Assembly: GCF_000763295.1 (NCBI RefSeq)
Contig: NZ_JRJE01000006.1
Span: 1 to 64,000, forward strand
DNA: 64,000 nucleotides
From: Thalassospira australica
GTDB taxonomy: Bacteria; Pseudomonadota; Alphaproteobacteria; Rhodospirillales; Thalassospiraceae
Direction of reading: 5' to 3'
Positions 35,113 through 44,006 of this stretch are shown here, piece by piece. Numbering within the stretch: position 1 is the stretch's first letter; each line of letters starts with the position of its first letter. The translations under genes were made by a program, and so were the position numbers. The notes under the pieces were generated by a model, which was not told the DNA's origin, searched no databases, and saw only the letters and a program-made list of their open reading frames with translations.

Positions 35113-35925
35113 ATGAACAGCAGCATTTCTTCCGCATCATCTGTCGCAACTGCACTTCCGCCACGTGACCTGAAACGGTCGGCCTCAAGCTTCCTGCTAT
35201 GGGCTTTTATCCTTGGCCTTCTGGCATGGTCCTGGGAAGGGGCGGATATGCGTCCGATGGCGCTGATTGAAAACAGCGGCAACATGGTCGATTTTGCCGA
35301 CGGGTTCTTTCCGCCGGACTTCCTGATGTGGAAGATGTATGTCGAAGAAATGTGGATCACCATCCAGATCGCGATCTGGGGTACGGCATTGTCCATCGTT
35401 TGTTCCATTCCGTTTGGCATTCTGTCATCTGAAAACATTGTGCCGGTCTGGGTTTATCAGCCGGTGCGCCGCCTGATGGATTCCTTCCGTGCGATCAACG
35501 AAATGGTCTTTGCCATGTTGTTTGTGGTGGCGGTTGGGCTTGGTCCGTTTGCCGGTGTTTTGGCCCTTTGGATTCACACCACAGGCGTTCTGGCCAAACT
35601 GTTTTCCGAGGCGGTTGAGGCGATTGATCCCGAACCGGTCGAAGGTATTCGCGCCACCGGGGCCAATGCGCTTCAGGAAGTGATCTTTGGCGTGATCCCG
35701 CAAGTTTTACCGCTGTGGATTTCCTATTCGCTGTATCGCTTTGAATCGAACGTTCGTTCAGCAACAGTTCTGGGCATCGTTGGGGCCGGTGGTATTGGCA
35801 TGGTGTTGTGGGAATATATTCGCGGGTTCTATTACGCGGAAACCGCCGCCGTCATGATCATCATCATCATCTCGGTCAGCCTGCTTGATATGGTGTCACA
35901 GCGCCTGCGCAAACTGGTGACCTGA
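35113..35925 (+). CDS. phnE: Phosphonate ABC importer permease
   Basis: A 270-residue inner-membrane permease with about five or six hydrophobic segments. It has [20 protein letters not shown] and the EAA-type loop region [19 protein letters not shown] (about 176-194), followed by the end motif [19 protein letters not shown]. Only one phnE is present, implying a homodimeric permease. The start is ATG 35113, with CGGGA upstream. It is 3 bp from the next gene. Confidence 0.94.
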   Translation: MNSSISSASSVATALPPRDLKRSASSFLLWAFILGLLAWSWEGADMRPMALIENSGNMVDFADGFFPPDFLMWKMYVEEMWITIQIAIWGTALSIVCSIPFGILSSENIVPVWVYQPVRRLMDSFRAINEMVFAMLFVVAVGLGPFAGVLALWIHTTGVLAKLFSEAVEAIDPEPVEGIRATGANALQEVIFGVIPQVLPLWISYSLYRFESNVRSATVLGIVGAGGIGMVLWEYIRGFYYAETAAVMIIIIISVSLLDMVSQRLRKLVT

Positions 35926-35928
35926 TCG

Positions 35929-36576
35929 ATGGGGGTCACGGTTACACAGGTCAAACCGGCAATGAAGGCATTGTCGGAACAGCCAACGATTGATGAAAGT
36001 GCGACTGTCGTCGACTGCGAAATGGGGGTCTGGACCGAAGTTGGTGCCAGAACCGCCATGCGCGAAAGCATAATGGATGATTATTCCTATGTCGTGAATG
36101 ACAGCGAGATCATCTATTCCGACATCGGCAAGTTCGTAAATATCGCCGCCCATACCCGTATCAATCCCGGACAACATCCAATGGACCGGGCGTCGATGCA
36201 TCACTTTCAGTATCGATCCAGCGCCTATGAACTGGGTGATGATGACCCGGCCTTTTTTGACTGGCGTCGCGAAAAGCGTGTGCGTCTTGAACATGATGTC
36301 TGGATCGGGCACGGGGCGATTGTACAGGGCGGTGTTACCATTGGTATCGGTTCCGTTGTTGGATCGGGGGCGGTGGTGACCAAGGATGTCGCGCCCTACA
36401 CGATTGTGACGGGCATTCCGGCAAGCCCGCTGCGCCCGCGGTTTGAGGCTGATATCGTTGATGCCCTTTTGCGCATCCGCTGGTGGGATTGGTCCCATGA
36501 AATGCTGCGCGAAAGCTTGCAGGATTTTCGGAGTTTGCCGGTGCGCGAATTCTGTCTGAAATACGATACGGTTTGA
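35929..36576 (+). CDS. Hexapeptide-repeat acetyltransferase of phosphonate operons
   Basis: A 215-residue left-handed beta-helix acyltransferase. Hexapeptide turns are visible from about residue 20 ([20 protein letters not shown]) and in the late block [20 protein letters not shown] (about 123-142). It matches the transferase subgroup specific to phosphonate-utilisation loci (TIGR03308-like). Such enzymes may acetylate aminoalkylphosphonates before C-P bond cleavage, the role of the unrelated PhnO in E. coli; this is inference. It starts 3 bp after phnE and ends the operon, with a terminator 33 bp downstream. Confidence 0.88.
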   Translation: MGVTVTQVKPAMKALSEQPTIDESATVVDCEMGVWTEVGARTAMRESIMDDYSYVVNDSEIIYSDIGKFVNIAAHTRINPGQHPMDRASMHHFQYRSSAYELGDDDPAFFDWRREKRVRLEHDVWIGHGAIVQGGVTIGIGSVVGSGAVVTKDVAPYTIVTGIPASPLRPRFEADIVDALLRIRWWDWSHEMLRESLQDFRSLPVREFCLKYDTV

Positions 36577-36608
36577 CCGCTTGTTGTTTTCATCAATGAT
36601 AAGATCAT

Positions 36609-36643
36609 CGCCGGAGGTTAAAAAAGACCACCGGCGCTTTTTT
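36609..36643 (+). terminator. Rho-independent terminator of phnCDE-acetyltransferase
   Basis: A stem of CGCCGG-A-GG with CC-A-CCGGCG (36609-36617 with 36628-36636), broken by one A-A mismatch, with an A-rich loop, followed by a T tract ending at 36643. Confidence 0.85.
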
Positions 36644-36695
36644 ACATCTCGCATGTGATCCTGGCGTTCATATCCCGCTCGTGCAAAGTGAAACC

Positions 36696-37394
36696 ATGAC
36701 CGACTATAAACGTTACGCCATCTACTATGCCCCGCCCGCGCAAAGTGACTTGGGGCTGGTTGGTAATGGCTGGTTGGCACGTGATCCTGCCAGCGTCGAT
36801 GCATTGCCGCGACCAGACACCATTGGGCTGACCAAAGACGAAATCACTGCTGCAACGTCATCACCGGCGCGCTATGGCTTTCATGGGACGTTAAAGCCGC
36901 CCTTTTCACTGCGCGACGGGAAAACCCGATCAAAACTTGAATCCGCCGTTGCGGAGCTATCTACGCAGACCGCGCCAGTTTCCTGTGGTCCCTTGATGTT
37001 GAAATCCATTGGCCGGTTTCTTGCCCTTGTGCCAACGGATCCGCTGCGTCCGCTTGAAACGCTTGCGGCATCGCTTGTGCGTGAACTGGACGGGTTTCGC
37101 CGGCCCGAAGATGAGACAGCGATGAACAAGCGTCGTGCAGTCGGACTAACCGCCCGTCAGGAAGAAAATCTGATGGCGTGGGGGTATCCTTATGTCATGG
37201 AGGAATTCCGGTTCCACCTGACCCTGACCAACAAGCTTGACGAAGATCAGCTTGCCCGGTTTGAAAAAGCACTGGCACCAATTGTCGCGCCTGTGTGCCG
37301 ACAGTCATTCGTGATTAACGATATCTGTCTTTTTGGCGATCCCGGCGGCGGCAAGCCGTTCCGGATTTTACAGAGATTTGAACTGGAAGGTTAA
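36696..37394 (+). CDS. DUF1045 phosphonate-operon protein, 2H phosphoesterase fold
   Basis: A 232-residue cytoplasmic protein of the DUF1045/Phn-operon family. The two H-x-T motifs of the 2H phosphoesterase superfamily are visible: HGTLKPPF (about 63-70) and FHLTLTNKL (about 171-179), fitting a cyclic-phosphodiesterase-type active site. In this locus phnP, the gene for the 5-phosphoribosyl 1,2-cyclic phosphate phosphodiesterase, is missing, so this protein is a candidate for that last step. It stands alone between a terminator on the left and a shared terminator on the right. The start is ATG 36696; an in-frame GTG lies at 36681. Confidence 0.85.
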   Translation: MTDYKRYAIYYAPPAQSDLGLVGNGWLARDPASVDALPRPDTIGLTKDEITAATSSPARYGFHGTLKPPFSLRDGKTRSKLESAVAELSTQTAPVSCGPLMLKSIGRFLALVPTDPLRPLETLAASLVRELDGFRRPEDETAMNKRRAVGLTARQEENLMAWGYPYVMEEFRFHLTLTNKLDEDQLARFEKALAPIVAPVCRQSFVINDICLFGDPGGGKPFRILQRFELEG

Positions 37395-37423
37395 AAATGC
37401 TGCAGCAAAAACCGCAGCATTTT
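37394..37423. terminator. Bidirectional terminator between the two phn gene blocks
   Basis: A perfect 10-bp stem AAAATGCTGC/GCAGCATTTT (37394-37403 with 37414-37423) with a 10-nt loop. The identical stem recurs at 46286-46315. Confidence 0.88.
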
Positions 37424-37463
37424 GGTGGCAGGTTGAAGCTACGCCGTAACAGAATTCAGTTGC

Positions 37464-38069
37464 TCAGGCCCGGTTTGCCATGTTCAGGGGCATTTTAATT
37501 GCGTTTATAAAACGGGCAATGCCGGTTTCAAGATCTGCGTCGTTATCGACGTGGACGATATTGTCGCCTTCTACCTGATAGGCCGATGCACGTGCCAAAC
37601 GCCGTTCAATATCAAGGGCACCTTCACGGCCGCGGGCATGAAGGCGTTTGCGCAGTGCGTCATTGCTGGCACGGATGTTTAGAACCCGAACATTTTCGCG
37701 TCCCACCAGGGCATAGGCATCTTCAATGACGCTGCGCGATACATTGACAATCACGGTTTTGCCAGACGCCAGATCGTCCAGAACATGGCGTGGGACGCCA
37801 TAGGCCAGGTTATGCGCCCGCCAACTTAGAAGAAACGCGCCCTGAAGTGCCATCTGGCCGTAATCCTCGGGCCGGATGGGGATATGGTTTTCGCCAACCG
37901 ACCCGACCGGGCGGGTGATGCAGCGGCGTGGAAAGCAGAATTGTGTGTCATCTGCCAGCCTGTCACGCGCACCATCAAGAAGAGTGTCCTTGCCAACGCC
38001 ACTGGGGCCGACGACAAGGACAAGAAGTCCCGGTCTGCAGCGGCCATTATGTGCATGGCCCAAAGTCAT
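37464..38069 (-). CDS. phnN: Ribose 1,5-bisphosphate phosphokinase
   Basis: A 201-residue kinase of the guanylate-kinase-like fold. Walker A is GPSGVGKDTL (about 21-30), followed by FPRRCITRP. PhnN phosphorylates ribose 1,5-bisphosphate to 5-phosphoribosyl 1-diphosphate (PRPP), the salvage step after C-P bond cleavage. Last gene of the phnGHIJKLMN operon; its ATG overlaps the phnM stop (ATGA, 38066-38069). Confidence 0.94.
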   Translation of the reverse strand: MTLGHAHNGRCRPGLLVLVVGPSGVGKDTLLDGARDRLADDTQFCFPRRCITRPVGSVGENHIPIRPEDYGQMALQGAFLLSWRAHNLAYGVPRHVLDDLASGKTVIVNVSRSVIEDAYALVGRENVRVLNIRASNDALRKRLHARGREGALDIERRLARASAYQVEGDNIVHVDNDADLETGIARFINAIKMPLNMANRA

Positions 38070-39208
38070 GATACGCGCTGACCTTCACGCCAGACGCCCC
38101 GCACGATCGGGTGATGGGGGGAATGATGCACACGGATCAAGTCACCGCGTTTACCGGTGGCAATTTCACCGCGGTCAGATAGCCCGACATGGGCCGCAGG
38201 ATTAAGCGAAACCGTGCGAATGGCGCGCGGCAGATCATATTCATCAAAATCATCAAACAGCTTCATTGCACCATGCAGCAGACTGTGCGGGACATAGTCA
38301 CTTGAAATGATGTCGAGGTAACCTTGCTTTGCCAGATCGCTGGCCGCGACATTGCCGCTATGAGATCCGCCGCGCACAAGGTTTGGCCCCCCCATCATCA
38401 CGCCAAGCCCACCTTCGTGCGATGCCTTGGCAGCTTCCAGCGTGGTGGGGAATTCCGCAACGGTCATCTTGTCTTCGACGGCCTCGTCTACATGGGCCTT
38501 GGTGGCGTCATCATGGCTGGCAAGGGCAAGCCCCTTGGCGTGGGCCTGTTCGACCACATGGCGGCGATGTTTGACGGAATAGAGCTCGGCATCGCGTTTG
38601 CGTGACGCGATGAATTTGCGCATTTCTTCGTCGCTGAGGCCATATTTCCCCTGATAGTAGGTGTAATAGGCATCAAGACTGACAAACTGGCGTTGACCGG
38701 GGGTGTGATCCATCACCGACAGCATGCGCACCAGCGGCAAGTCGATCAGTTTTGCCAGTGCTTCGACCATGCCCGGAAACGATGTTTCGCAGCGTAGGTG
38801 CAGTTTGTGGTCTGCACGCAACAGGTTGTTTTCCAGCGCATGTCCAAGGGCCTCAACCGATTCAATCAGTCGAACAATCCGTTCCGATCCTTCGTTAACG
38901 TCGCCGATGGAAACCGCATCAAACACGGTTGTGATGCCTGCACTCGCAACCTGATTGTCATGGGCGATGACGGCTGCCGTGGCGGGCCAACGGGTTTTGG
39001 GACGCGGGGTGAGGTGCTTGTCGAGATTGTCGGTATGAAGTTCAACCAGGCCCGGCATCAGGTAATCACCCCCCATGTCCTCGGCACCTGGCAGGTTTGA
39101 TGGACGGTCGGAAATGTCGGTGATCAGGCCATCCTTGACCTGAACTGCGCCCTCGATAACGTCGTTTGCCAGAATAATTTTGGCATTGGTAAAAATCTGT
39201 TCAGTCAT
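38066..39208 (-). CDS. phnM: Alpha-D-ribose 1-methylphosphonate 5-triphosphate diphosphatase
   Basis: A 380-residue amidohydrolase-fold enzyme. PGLVELHTDNLDKHLTPRP carries the metal-binding His/Asp residues (about 52-70). SHDDATKAHV and MMGGPNLVRGGSHSGNV are PhnM-specific. It removes diphosphate from the 5-triphosphate intermediate before PhnJ acts. The start is ATG 39208 within the end of phnL (8-nt overlap). Confidence 0.95.
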   Translation of the reverse strand: MTEQIFTNAKIILANDVIEGAVQVKDGLITDISDRPSNLPGAEDMGGDYLMPGLVELHTDNLDKHLTPRPKTRWPATAAVIAHDNQVASAGITTVFDAVSIGDVNEGSERIVRLIESVEALGHALENNLLRADHKLHLRCETSFPGMVEALAKLIDLPLVRMLSVMDHTPGQRQFVSLDAYYTYYQGKYGLSDEEMRKFIASRKRDAELYSVKHRRHVVEQAHAKGLALASHDDATKAHVDEAVEDKMTVAEFPTTLEAAKASHEGGLGVMMGGPNLVRGGSHSGNVAASDLAKQGYLDIISSDYVPHSLLHGAMKLFDDFDEYDLPRAIRTVSLNPAAHVGLSDRGEIATGKRGDLIRVHHSPHHPIVRGVWREGQRVS

Positions 39209-39905
39209 TGGCCCCAACTTTATACGACGTCACGTCAAATGACCCGGTGCAGACGGCATCACGGGTTTCATGGTCATGGAAAATACCGGCGATGGCCGCA
39301 CCACGGCTTTTGGCTTCTTCAATCAGCTCCAGAACCGTGGCGCGATTTTGTGCGTCAAGGGATGCGGTCGGTTCATCGAGCAGCATGATTGGATAATCGG
39401 CAATGAAACCGCGTGCGATGTTCACGCGTTGCTGTTCACCGCCCGAAAAGGTCAGCGGCGAAAGCTGCCAAAGACGTTCGGGAATGCGCAGACGCGTCAA
39501 AAGGTCACGTGCCTTATCCATTGCCGTTTCGCGGCTGGTGCCAAGGGCCACAAGTGGCTCGGCGACAATTTCAAGGGTTGGCACACGCGGGATCACCCGC
39601 AGGAACTGCGACACATAGCCCAGTGTGCGCTTGCGAATCTCAAGGATAGAATGCGGACTGGCGGTGGTGATATCAAGCCAGTCACCATCGTGGAATACCT
39701 TGATGGATCCCTTTGAGCAGGTGTAGTTGGCATAAAGCATGCGCATGAAGGTACTTTTCCCGGAACCGGATTCACCGGTCAGCGCAATACATTCGCCAGA
39801 TGAAAGCGCGAACTCGACACCTTCGAAAACCGGGATGGTCACGCTGCCCTGAGTATGCAGGGTAAAGCTTTTGGCGACATTTTGTGCATGAAGCATTTCA
39901 GACAT
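39201..39905 (-). CDS. phnL: C-P lyase subunit PhnL, ABC-type ATPase
   Basis: A 234-residue ABC-type ATPase. Walker A is GESGSGKSTF (about 44-53), signature FSGGEQQRV, Walker B MLLDEPTASLD. With PhnK it associates with the C-P lyase core complex; it is not a transport ATPase, and no cognate membrane protein is present. It lies 14 bp after phnK and overlaps phnM. Confidence 0.94.
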   Translation of the reverse strand: MSEMLHAQNVAKSFTLHTQGSVTIPVFEGVEFALSSGECIALTGESGSGKSTFMRMLYANYTCSKGSIKVFHDGDWLDITTASPHSILEIRKRTLGYVSQFLRVIPRVPTLEIVAEPLVALGTSRETAMDKARDLLTRLRIPERLWQLSPLTFSGGEQQRVNIARGFIADYPIMLLDEPTASLDAQNRATVLELIEEAKSRGAAIAGIFHDHETRDAVCTGSFDVTSYKVGAND

Positions 39906-39919
39906 TTTCTTCGCCCCGA

Positions 39920-40702
39920 TCAGTTCTGCAAAATGGAAGAAACAAGCAACTGGGTATAGGGATGCTGCGGGTCATCAAGAACCTGATCGGTCAGACCATG
40001 TTCAATCACCTTGCCCTGTTGCATCACCATCAGCCGGTGCGAAAGAAGACGTGCGACGGCAAGATCATGGGTAACGATGATCACTGCAAGATTAAGATCG
40101 TGAACCAGCCCGCGCAGCAGATCGAGCAATCTGGCCTGAACGGAAACATCAAGCCCACCCGTGGGTTCGTCCATAAAGACGAGGCGCGGGCTGGTTACGA
40201 GGTTGCGGGCAATCTGCAAACGTTGCTGCATGCCGCCCGAAAAGGTTGATGGCAGGTCATCCAGTCGCTCGGATGCGATTTCAACCTTGCCAAGCCAACT
40301 GTCCGCATTGCTGCGAATATTGCCGTAATGACGATCACCAATCGCCATCAAACGTTCGCCGATATTGGCCCCGGCACTGACATTCATGCGAAGCCCGTCA
40401 CGCGGGTTTTGATGCACAAAGGCCCAGTCGGTCCGCATCAGAAGACGGCGCTGGGCTTCGGACATCTGATAAACATCGCGCACACCATCAATGCGGGTCT
40501 GGTATTCGACAACGCCGTTGGTCGGTTCCTGTTGTGCAGAAATGCTGCGCAGCAAAGTGGATTTACCCGATCCGGATTCACCAACGATGCCAAGGACTTC
40601 ACCGGGGCGGAGTTCAAAACTGACATCCTTGCAACCCACCCGGTCGCCATACATCATGGTCAAGTTGTCAACGCGCAGAAGCGGTTCGTTCGTCTGGGTC
40701 AT
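39920..40702 (-). CDS. phnK: C-P lyase subunit PhnK, ABC-type ATPase
   Basis: A 260-residue ABC-type ATPase. Walker A is GESGSGKSTL (about 38-47); the family-specific VHQNPRDGLRM follows, then signature FSGGMQQRL and LVFMDEPTGGLD. PhnK docks on PhnJ in the C-P lyase complex. The start overlaps the phnJ stop by one base (TAATG). Confidence 0.95.
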   Translation of the reverse strand: MTQTNEPLLRVDNLTMMYGDRVGCKDVSFELRPGEVLGIVGESGSGKSTLLRSISAQQEPTNGVVEYQTRIDGVRDVYQMSEAQRRLLMRTDWAFVHQNPRDGLRMNVSAGANIGERLMAIGDRHYGNIRSNADSWLGKVEIASERLDDLPSTFSGGMQQRLQIARNLVTSPRLVFMDEPTGGLDVSVQARLLDLLRGLVHDLNLAVIIVTHDLAVARLLSHRLMVMQQGKVIEHGLTDQVLDDPQHPYTQLLVSSILQN

Positions 40703-41628
40703 TATTCTGCTGCCTCTTCACGCTTTGAGGTGCCAAGTGGCTGGTCATGGTGTTGCGGACCGCGATGGCCGGCTTCTTGTCGTTCTGCGCAATAATCGGT
40801 GTCCGAACAGACAAACATCCGGTTGCCCTTGTCATCGAGAATGACTTCATCAAGGTAACTGTCGCGCGCACCACACATGCCGCATTCGTCTTCCCATGTC
40901 TGGACCTCGAACGGGTGGTCTTCGAAATCAAGGCTTTTGACCTTGGTGTAAGGCGGCAGGGCATAGATGCGTTTTTCACGACCGGCCCCGAAAAGCTGCA
41001 GGGCAGCCATATCGTTCATTTTCGGATTGTCGAATTTGGGCGTCGGTGACGGGTCCATGACATAGCGATCATCAACCATCACCGGATAGGCATAGGTGGT
41101 GGCAATATGGCCGTGACGGGCAATGTCTTCATACAGCTTCACATGCATCAGGCCGTATTCTTCAAGCGCGTGCATCTTCCGGGTTTCGGTTTCGCGGGGC
41201 TCAAGGAAGCGAAGCGGTTCGGGGATTGGCACCTGATAGACAAGAACCTGATCTTCGCGCAGTTCCTTTTCGGGGATGCGGTGACGGGTCTGAATGATCG
41301 ATGCCTCGGCGGTTTTTTCCGTGGTTGCAACCTTGGCGGTCTTGGCAAAGAACTGACGGATGGAAACCGCGTTGGTGGTGTCATCGGCGCCCTGGTCAAT
41401 GACCTTCAAAGTATCATTTGGGCCGATTACGGCTGCGGTGACCTGAACGCCGCCTGTGCCCCAGCCATAAGGCATCGGCATTTCGCGCCCGGCAAATGGC
41501 ACCTGATAGCCCGGAATGGCGACGGCCTTAAGCAAGGCGCGCCGGATCATGCGTTTGGTCTGTTCATCAAGATAGGCGAAATTATAGGCGCTGGCCCCAT
41601 CCGCCGGATTTTTAACAATCTGTTCCAT
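40702..41628 (-). CDS. phnJ: Carbon-phosphorus lyase, radical SAM subunit PhnJ
   Basis: A 308-residue catalytic subunit. The four conserved Cys are present with the E. coli spacing: ECGMC, then 21 residues, C, then SDTDY, C. These are the [4Fe-4S]-binding and thiyl-radical residues. Around the early region, PFAGREMPMPYGWGTGG is strongly conserved. PhnJ cleaves the C-P bond of ribose 1-alkylphosphonate 5-phosphate, releasing a hydrocarbon and the cyclic phosphate. The start is ATG 41628, with GGAG 8 nt upstream; 4 bp after phnI. Confidence 0.97.
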   Translation of the reverse strand: MEQIVKNPADGASAYNFAYLDEQTKRMIRRALLKAVAIPGYQVPFAGREMPMPYGWGTGGVQVTAAVIGPNDTLKVIDQGADDTTNAVSIRQFFAKTAKVATTEKTAEASIIQTRHRIPEKELREDQVLVYQVPIPEPLRFLEPRETETRKMHALEEYGLMHVKLYEDIARHGHIATTYAYPVMVDDRYVMDPSPTPKFDNPKMNDMAALQLFGAGREKRIYALPPYTKVKSLDFEDHPFEVQTWEDECGMCGARDSYLDEVILDDKGNRMFVCSDTDYCAERQEAGHRGPQHHDQPLGTSKREEAAE

Positions 41629-41632
41629 GGGA

Positions 41633-42766
41633 TTACTCCGCGGCCTCGGGTTGGGATGTGTCATCTTCGGCGTCGCGCTTTGCCAGACGTTCTTCGACCT
41701 CTGTCCGCATGCGGCGCACCAGCTCAAGTTCGCCTTGGAAATCGACGTAGTGTGGCAGCTTGATATGTTCAACAAAGCCGGTGGACTGGACATTGTCGCT
41801 ATGTTCCATCACGAACTCGCTGTCCTGTGCCGGGCCCATGATTTGTTCGCCCATCTCATTGGCGCGCATGGCGCGATCCACCAGTGCCATCGAAATTGCC
41901 TTGCGCTCGTTCTGTCCAAACACAAGGCCATAGCCGCGGGTGAACTGCGGCAGTTTGGTTTTCGATCCCTTGAACTTGTTGACCGTTTCGCATTCGGTCA
42001 GTTCGATGTCGCCGATATCAATGGCAAAGCCGAGTTCTTCGGGTTCGATTTCGACCGAAACGGTGCCATAGCGAATTTCACCGACAAAGGCGTGACTGTT
42101 GGCATAGCCGCGCTGGGTCGAATAACCCAGTGCCAGAACAAATCCCTCATCCCCGCGCGACAGGTTTTGCAGGCGCAGGTCACGACCGGCCGGGAACTTG
42201 ACCGGCTCACGCGTCAAATCGGCGACCGGGGCATTTTCATTGACCGGGGTGGGTTCATCCTGAATAAGACCTTCATAGTTCAGGATATCATCGAGAACGC
42301 GCGGCATATTTTCATCAACCGGCTGTTCACCATGGGGTGCCTCGGTGGGCTGTTCGCCATTGGCCATCAGGGTGAAGTCAAGCAGGCGGTGGGTATAGTC
42401 AAAGGTCGGGCCCAATATCTGCCCGCCGGGCAGGTCCTTGAAGGTTGCCGAAATGCGGCGTGATACATCCATCTCGGCGGTTTTGATCGGCTTGGAAAAG
42501 GCAAAACGCGGCAGCGTCGTGCGATAGGCCCGCATTAAAAAGATCGCCTCGATCAAATCACCACGGGCCTGCTTGATGGCAAGGGCGGCCAGATCACGGT
42601 CGTAAAGCGATCCTTCGGCCATCACACGGGTGACAGACAGCGACAATTGCTGTTCGATCTGATCGGTTTCGATTTCGGCAATGTCGGTATCGCCCCGGCG
42701 TTGTTCGGCCAGAAGCTTGTGGGCGTTGTTGATGGCACGTTCGCCACCTTTAACGGCTACATACAT
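41633..42766 (-). CDS. phnI: C-P lyase subunit PhnI
   Basis: A 377-residue core subunit. Opens with MYVAVKGGERAINNAH and has LSLSVTRVMAEGSLYD and the late HVDFQGELELVRRM-like region (KLPHYVDFQGELELVRRM). PhnI attaches the phosphonate to the ribose of ATP with loss of adenine, aided by PhnG/H/L. Spacing is 2 bp after phnH and 4 bp before phnJ. Confidence 0.95.
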   Translation of the reverse strand: MYVAVKGGERAINNAHKLLAEQRRGDTDIAEIETDQIEQQLSLSVTRVMAEGSLYDRDLAALAIKQARGDLIEAIFLMRAYRTTLPRFAFSKPIKTAEMDVSRRISATFKDLPGGQILGPTFDYTHRLLDFTLMANGEQPTEAPHGEQPVDENMPRVLDDILNYEGLIQDEPTPVNENAPVADLTREPVKFPAGRDLRLQNLSRGDEGFVLALGYSTQRGYANSHAFVGEIRYGTVSVEIEPEELGFAIDIGDIELTECETVNKFKGSKTKLPQFTRGYGLVFGQNERKAISMALVDRAMRANEMGEQIMGPAQDSEFVMEHSDNVQSTGFVEHIKLPHYVDFQGELELVRRMRTEVEERLAKRDAEDDTSQPEAAE

Positions 42767-42768
42767 GA

Positions 42769-43377
42769 TTAATTGACCTCGATCCGGGTGGTGCGCGACA
42801 GGGCGGCGATCTGGGTTGGGCTTGCGAAAATCACATCAACGCCGCACGGAAACAGGTGATGGTTTTCCGCTCGCCACGCATGGAAGCTTTGCGGCAGGTC
42901 CTTGATCGCAAGGCTGTGGGTGTCCTTGATGCCGGGCCCCGACAGGGTCATTGCCGGGCCATTTTCGATTTTCTCGACGATTAAGATCAGGGTCGCTGAT
43001 TGATCTGGATATTCCGCATTGCCAACAGCAAGGTCGGTGACGAAGGACAGGTCATCTTCGATGCGGGCCACAGCAAAGTCTGCCTGTGTAACGTCAGTGG
43101 TGATTGGGCACCCGCAATGAAACTTCAGATGGTCACTGGCCGCCTTGGTCGCACAAGTTGGTGACAGCCAGATAGTTGTATCCATATCGGTCATGGCAAG
43201 AAGGGTTGCCGTCGCGGTTGCGTTTAGCCCGTCTGGCGATACGGTCTGAACCGGAAGGTCATAGATGCGACCCGGGCGGGACATGGCATCCAAAAGCACG
43301 CGGAATACCGCATTTGAATCAAATGCTGCATGGTCAAAGCCGGGCAGCAAATCACTTGTCTGGGGGGTGGCGGTCAT
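42769..43377 (-). CDS. phnH: C-P lyase subunit PhnH
   Basis: A 202-residue subunit. PGFDHAAFDSNAVFRVLLDA and MSRPGRIYDL (about 31-40) are typical, as is the late FPCGVDVIFA. PhnH is part of the PhnGHIJ core; its fold is related to PLP-dependent transferases but lacks the cofactor lysine. The start codon overlaps the phnG stop (ATGA). Confidence 0.94.
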   Translation of the reverse strand: MTATPQTSDLLPGFDHAAFDSNAVFRVLLDAMSRPGRIYDLPVQTVSPDGLNATATATLLAMTDMDTTIWLSPTCATKAASDHLKFHCGCPITTDVTQADFAVARIEDDLSFVTDLAVGNAEYPDQSATLILIVEKIENGPAMTLSGPGIKDTHSLAIKDLPQSFHAWRAENHHLFPCGVDVIFASPTQIAALSRTTRIEVN

Positions 43378-43874
43378 TCGTCTTCTCCGCGGACAAGGGT
43401 AAAGAAATCTACCTTGGTGGCCGCAACCTTGCGCGCATGTTTGCGCTTGCGGGCGGCTTGCTCATCGGCAAGGTCATTGATGAAAGTTTCAGCTGATCCG
43501 TCGCGCAGCATGATCGCATCGAAAAGGGCGGCATATTGCGCCTGAACCCGGTCACGCCCTTTGACGTATGAATGACCAACCGTGCCATCGGAAAGTGTCA
43601 CCGCGCAGCGGGTTACCGTCATTTCACCAAGATTGAAGCGCTGCCCTGCGCCGCCAGCACGTCCGCGCACCATCACCATGCCGATTTGTGGTTCGCGAAG
43701 GTGGGTCCACTTTTCGGCGCTGTATGTATCCGACCATTTGGCTTCCAGTCGCTTGCGCGGCGTGCGGGCCAGAACCGACATCCATTTCTGGCGTGCTGCT
43801 GTCTTGGCATCGGTCGGGGAGCTGGCGTTTTGATCCTGATCGGTCTTGGCATTCGGGGCGGGATGCGCCGTCAT
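43374..43874 (-). CDS. phnG: C-P lyase subunit PhnG
   Basis: A 166-residue subunit with RQKWMSVLARTPRKRLEA, PQIGMVMVRGRAGG and GEMTVTRCAV. PhnG pairs with PhnI in the core complex. It has a roughly 28-residue polar N-terminal extension compared with the usual ~150 residues. First gene of phnGHIJKLMN; the start is ATG 43874, with AGAGGA 9 nt upstream. Divergent from phnF by 132 bp. Confidence 0.94.
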   Translation of the reverse strand: MTAHPAPNAKTDQDQNASSPTDAKTAARQKWMSVLARTPRKRLEAKWSDTYSAEKWTHLREPQIGMVMVRGRAGGAGQRFNLGEMTVTRCAVTLSDGTVGHSYVKGRDRVQAQYAALFDAIMLRDGSAETFINDLADEQAARKRKHARKVAATKVDFFTLVRGEDE

Positions 43875-43914
43875 CAATCTGATCCTCTTTTCTTCATGTC
43901 GACAAATTCAAAAT

Positions 43915-43933
43915 TTGTCTAGACGTCTATACC
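43915..43933. promoter_or_regulatory. Candidate PhnF operator between phnG and phnF
   Basis: A near-perfect 16-bp palindrome occupies 43917-43932 (GTCTAGACGTCTATAC). It contains GTCTAGAC and GTCTATACC; the reverse complement of the latter, GGTATAGAC, matches the PhnF operator core described in mycobacteria. It lies between the divergent phnG and phnF starts, so it could repress both. Confidence 0.65.
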
Positions 43934-44006
43934 TATTGACGTTATAAGACGATCCAGCACCCTTGGCAAAGGTCTTGCGGTGAAAGTTTTGTGAACGGGG
44001 GAAGTT

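Noticed and set aside
39201-40702. PhnK and PhnL as ABC transporter ATPases
   Set aside because: They lie inside the C-P lyase operon without permease genes and match the PhnK/PhnL subfamilies of the lyase complex.
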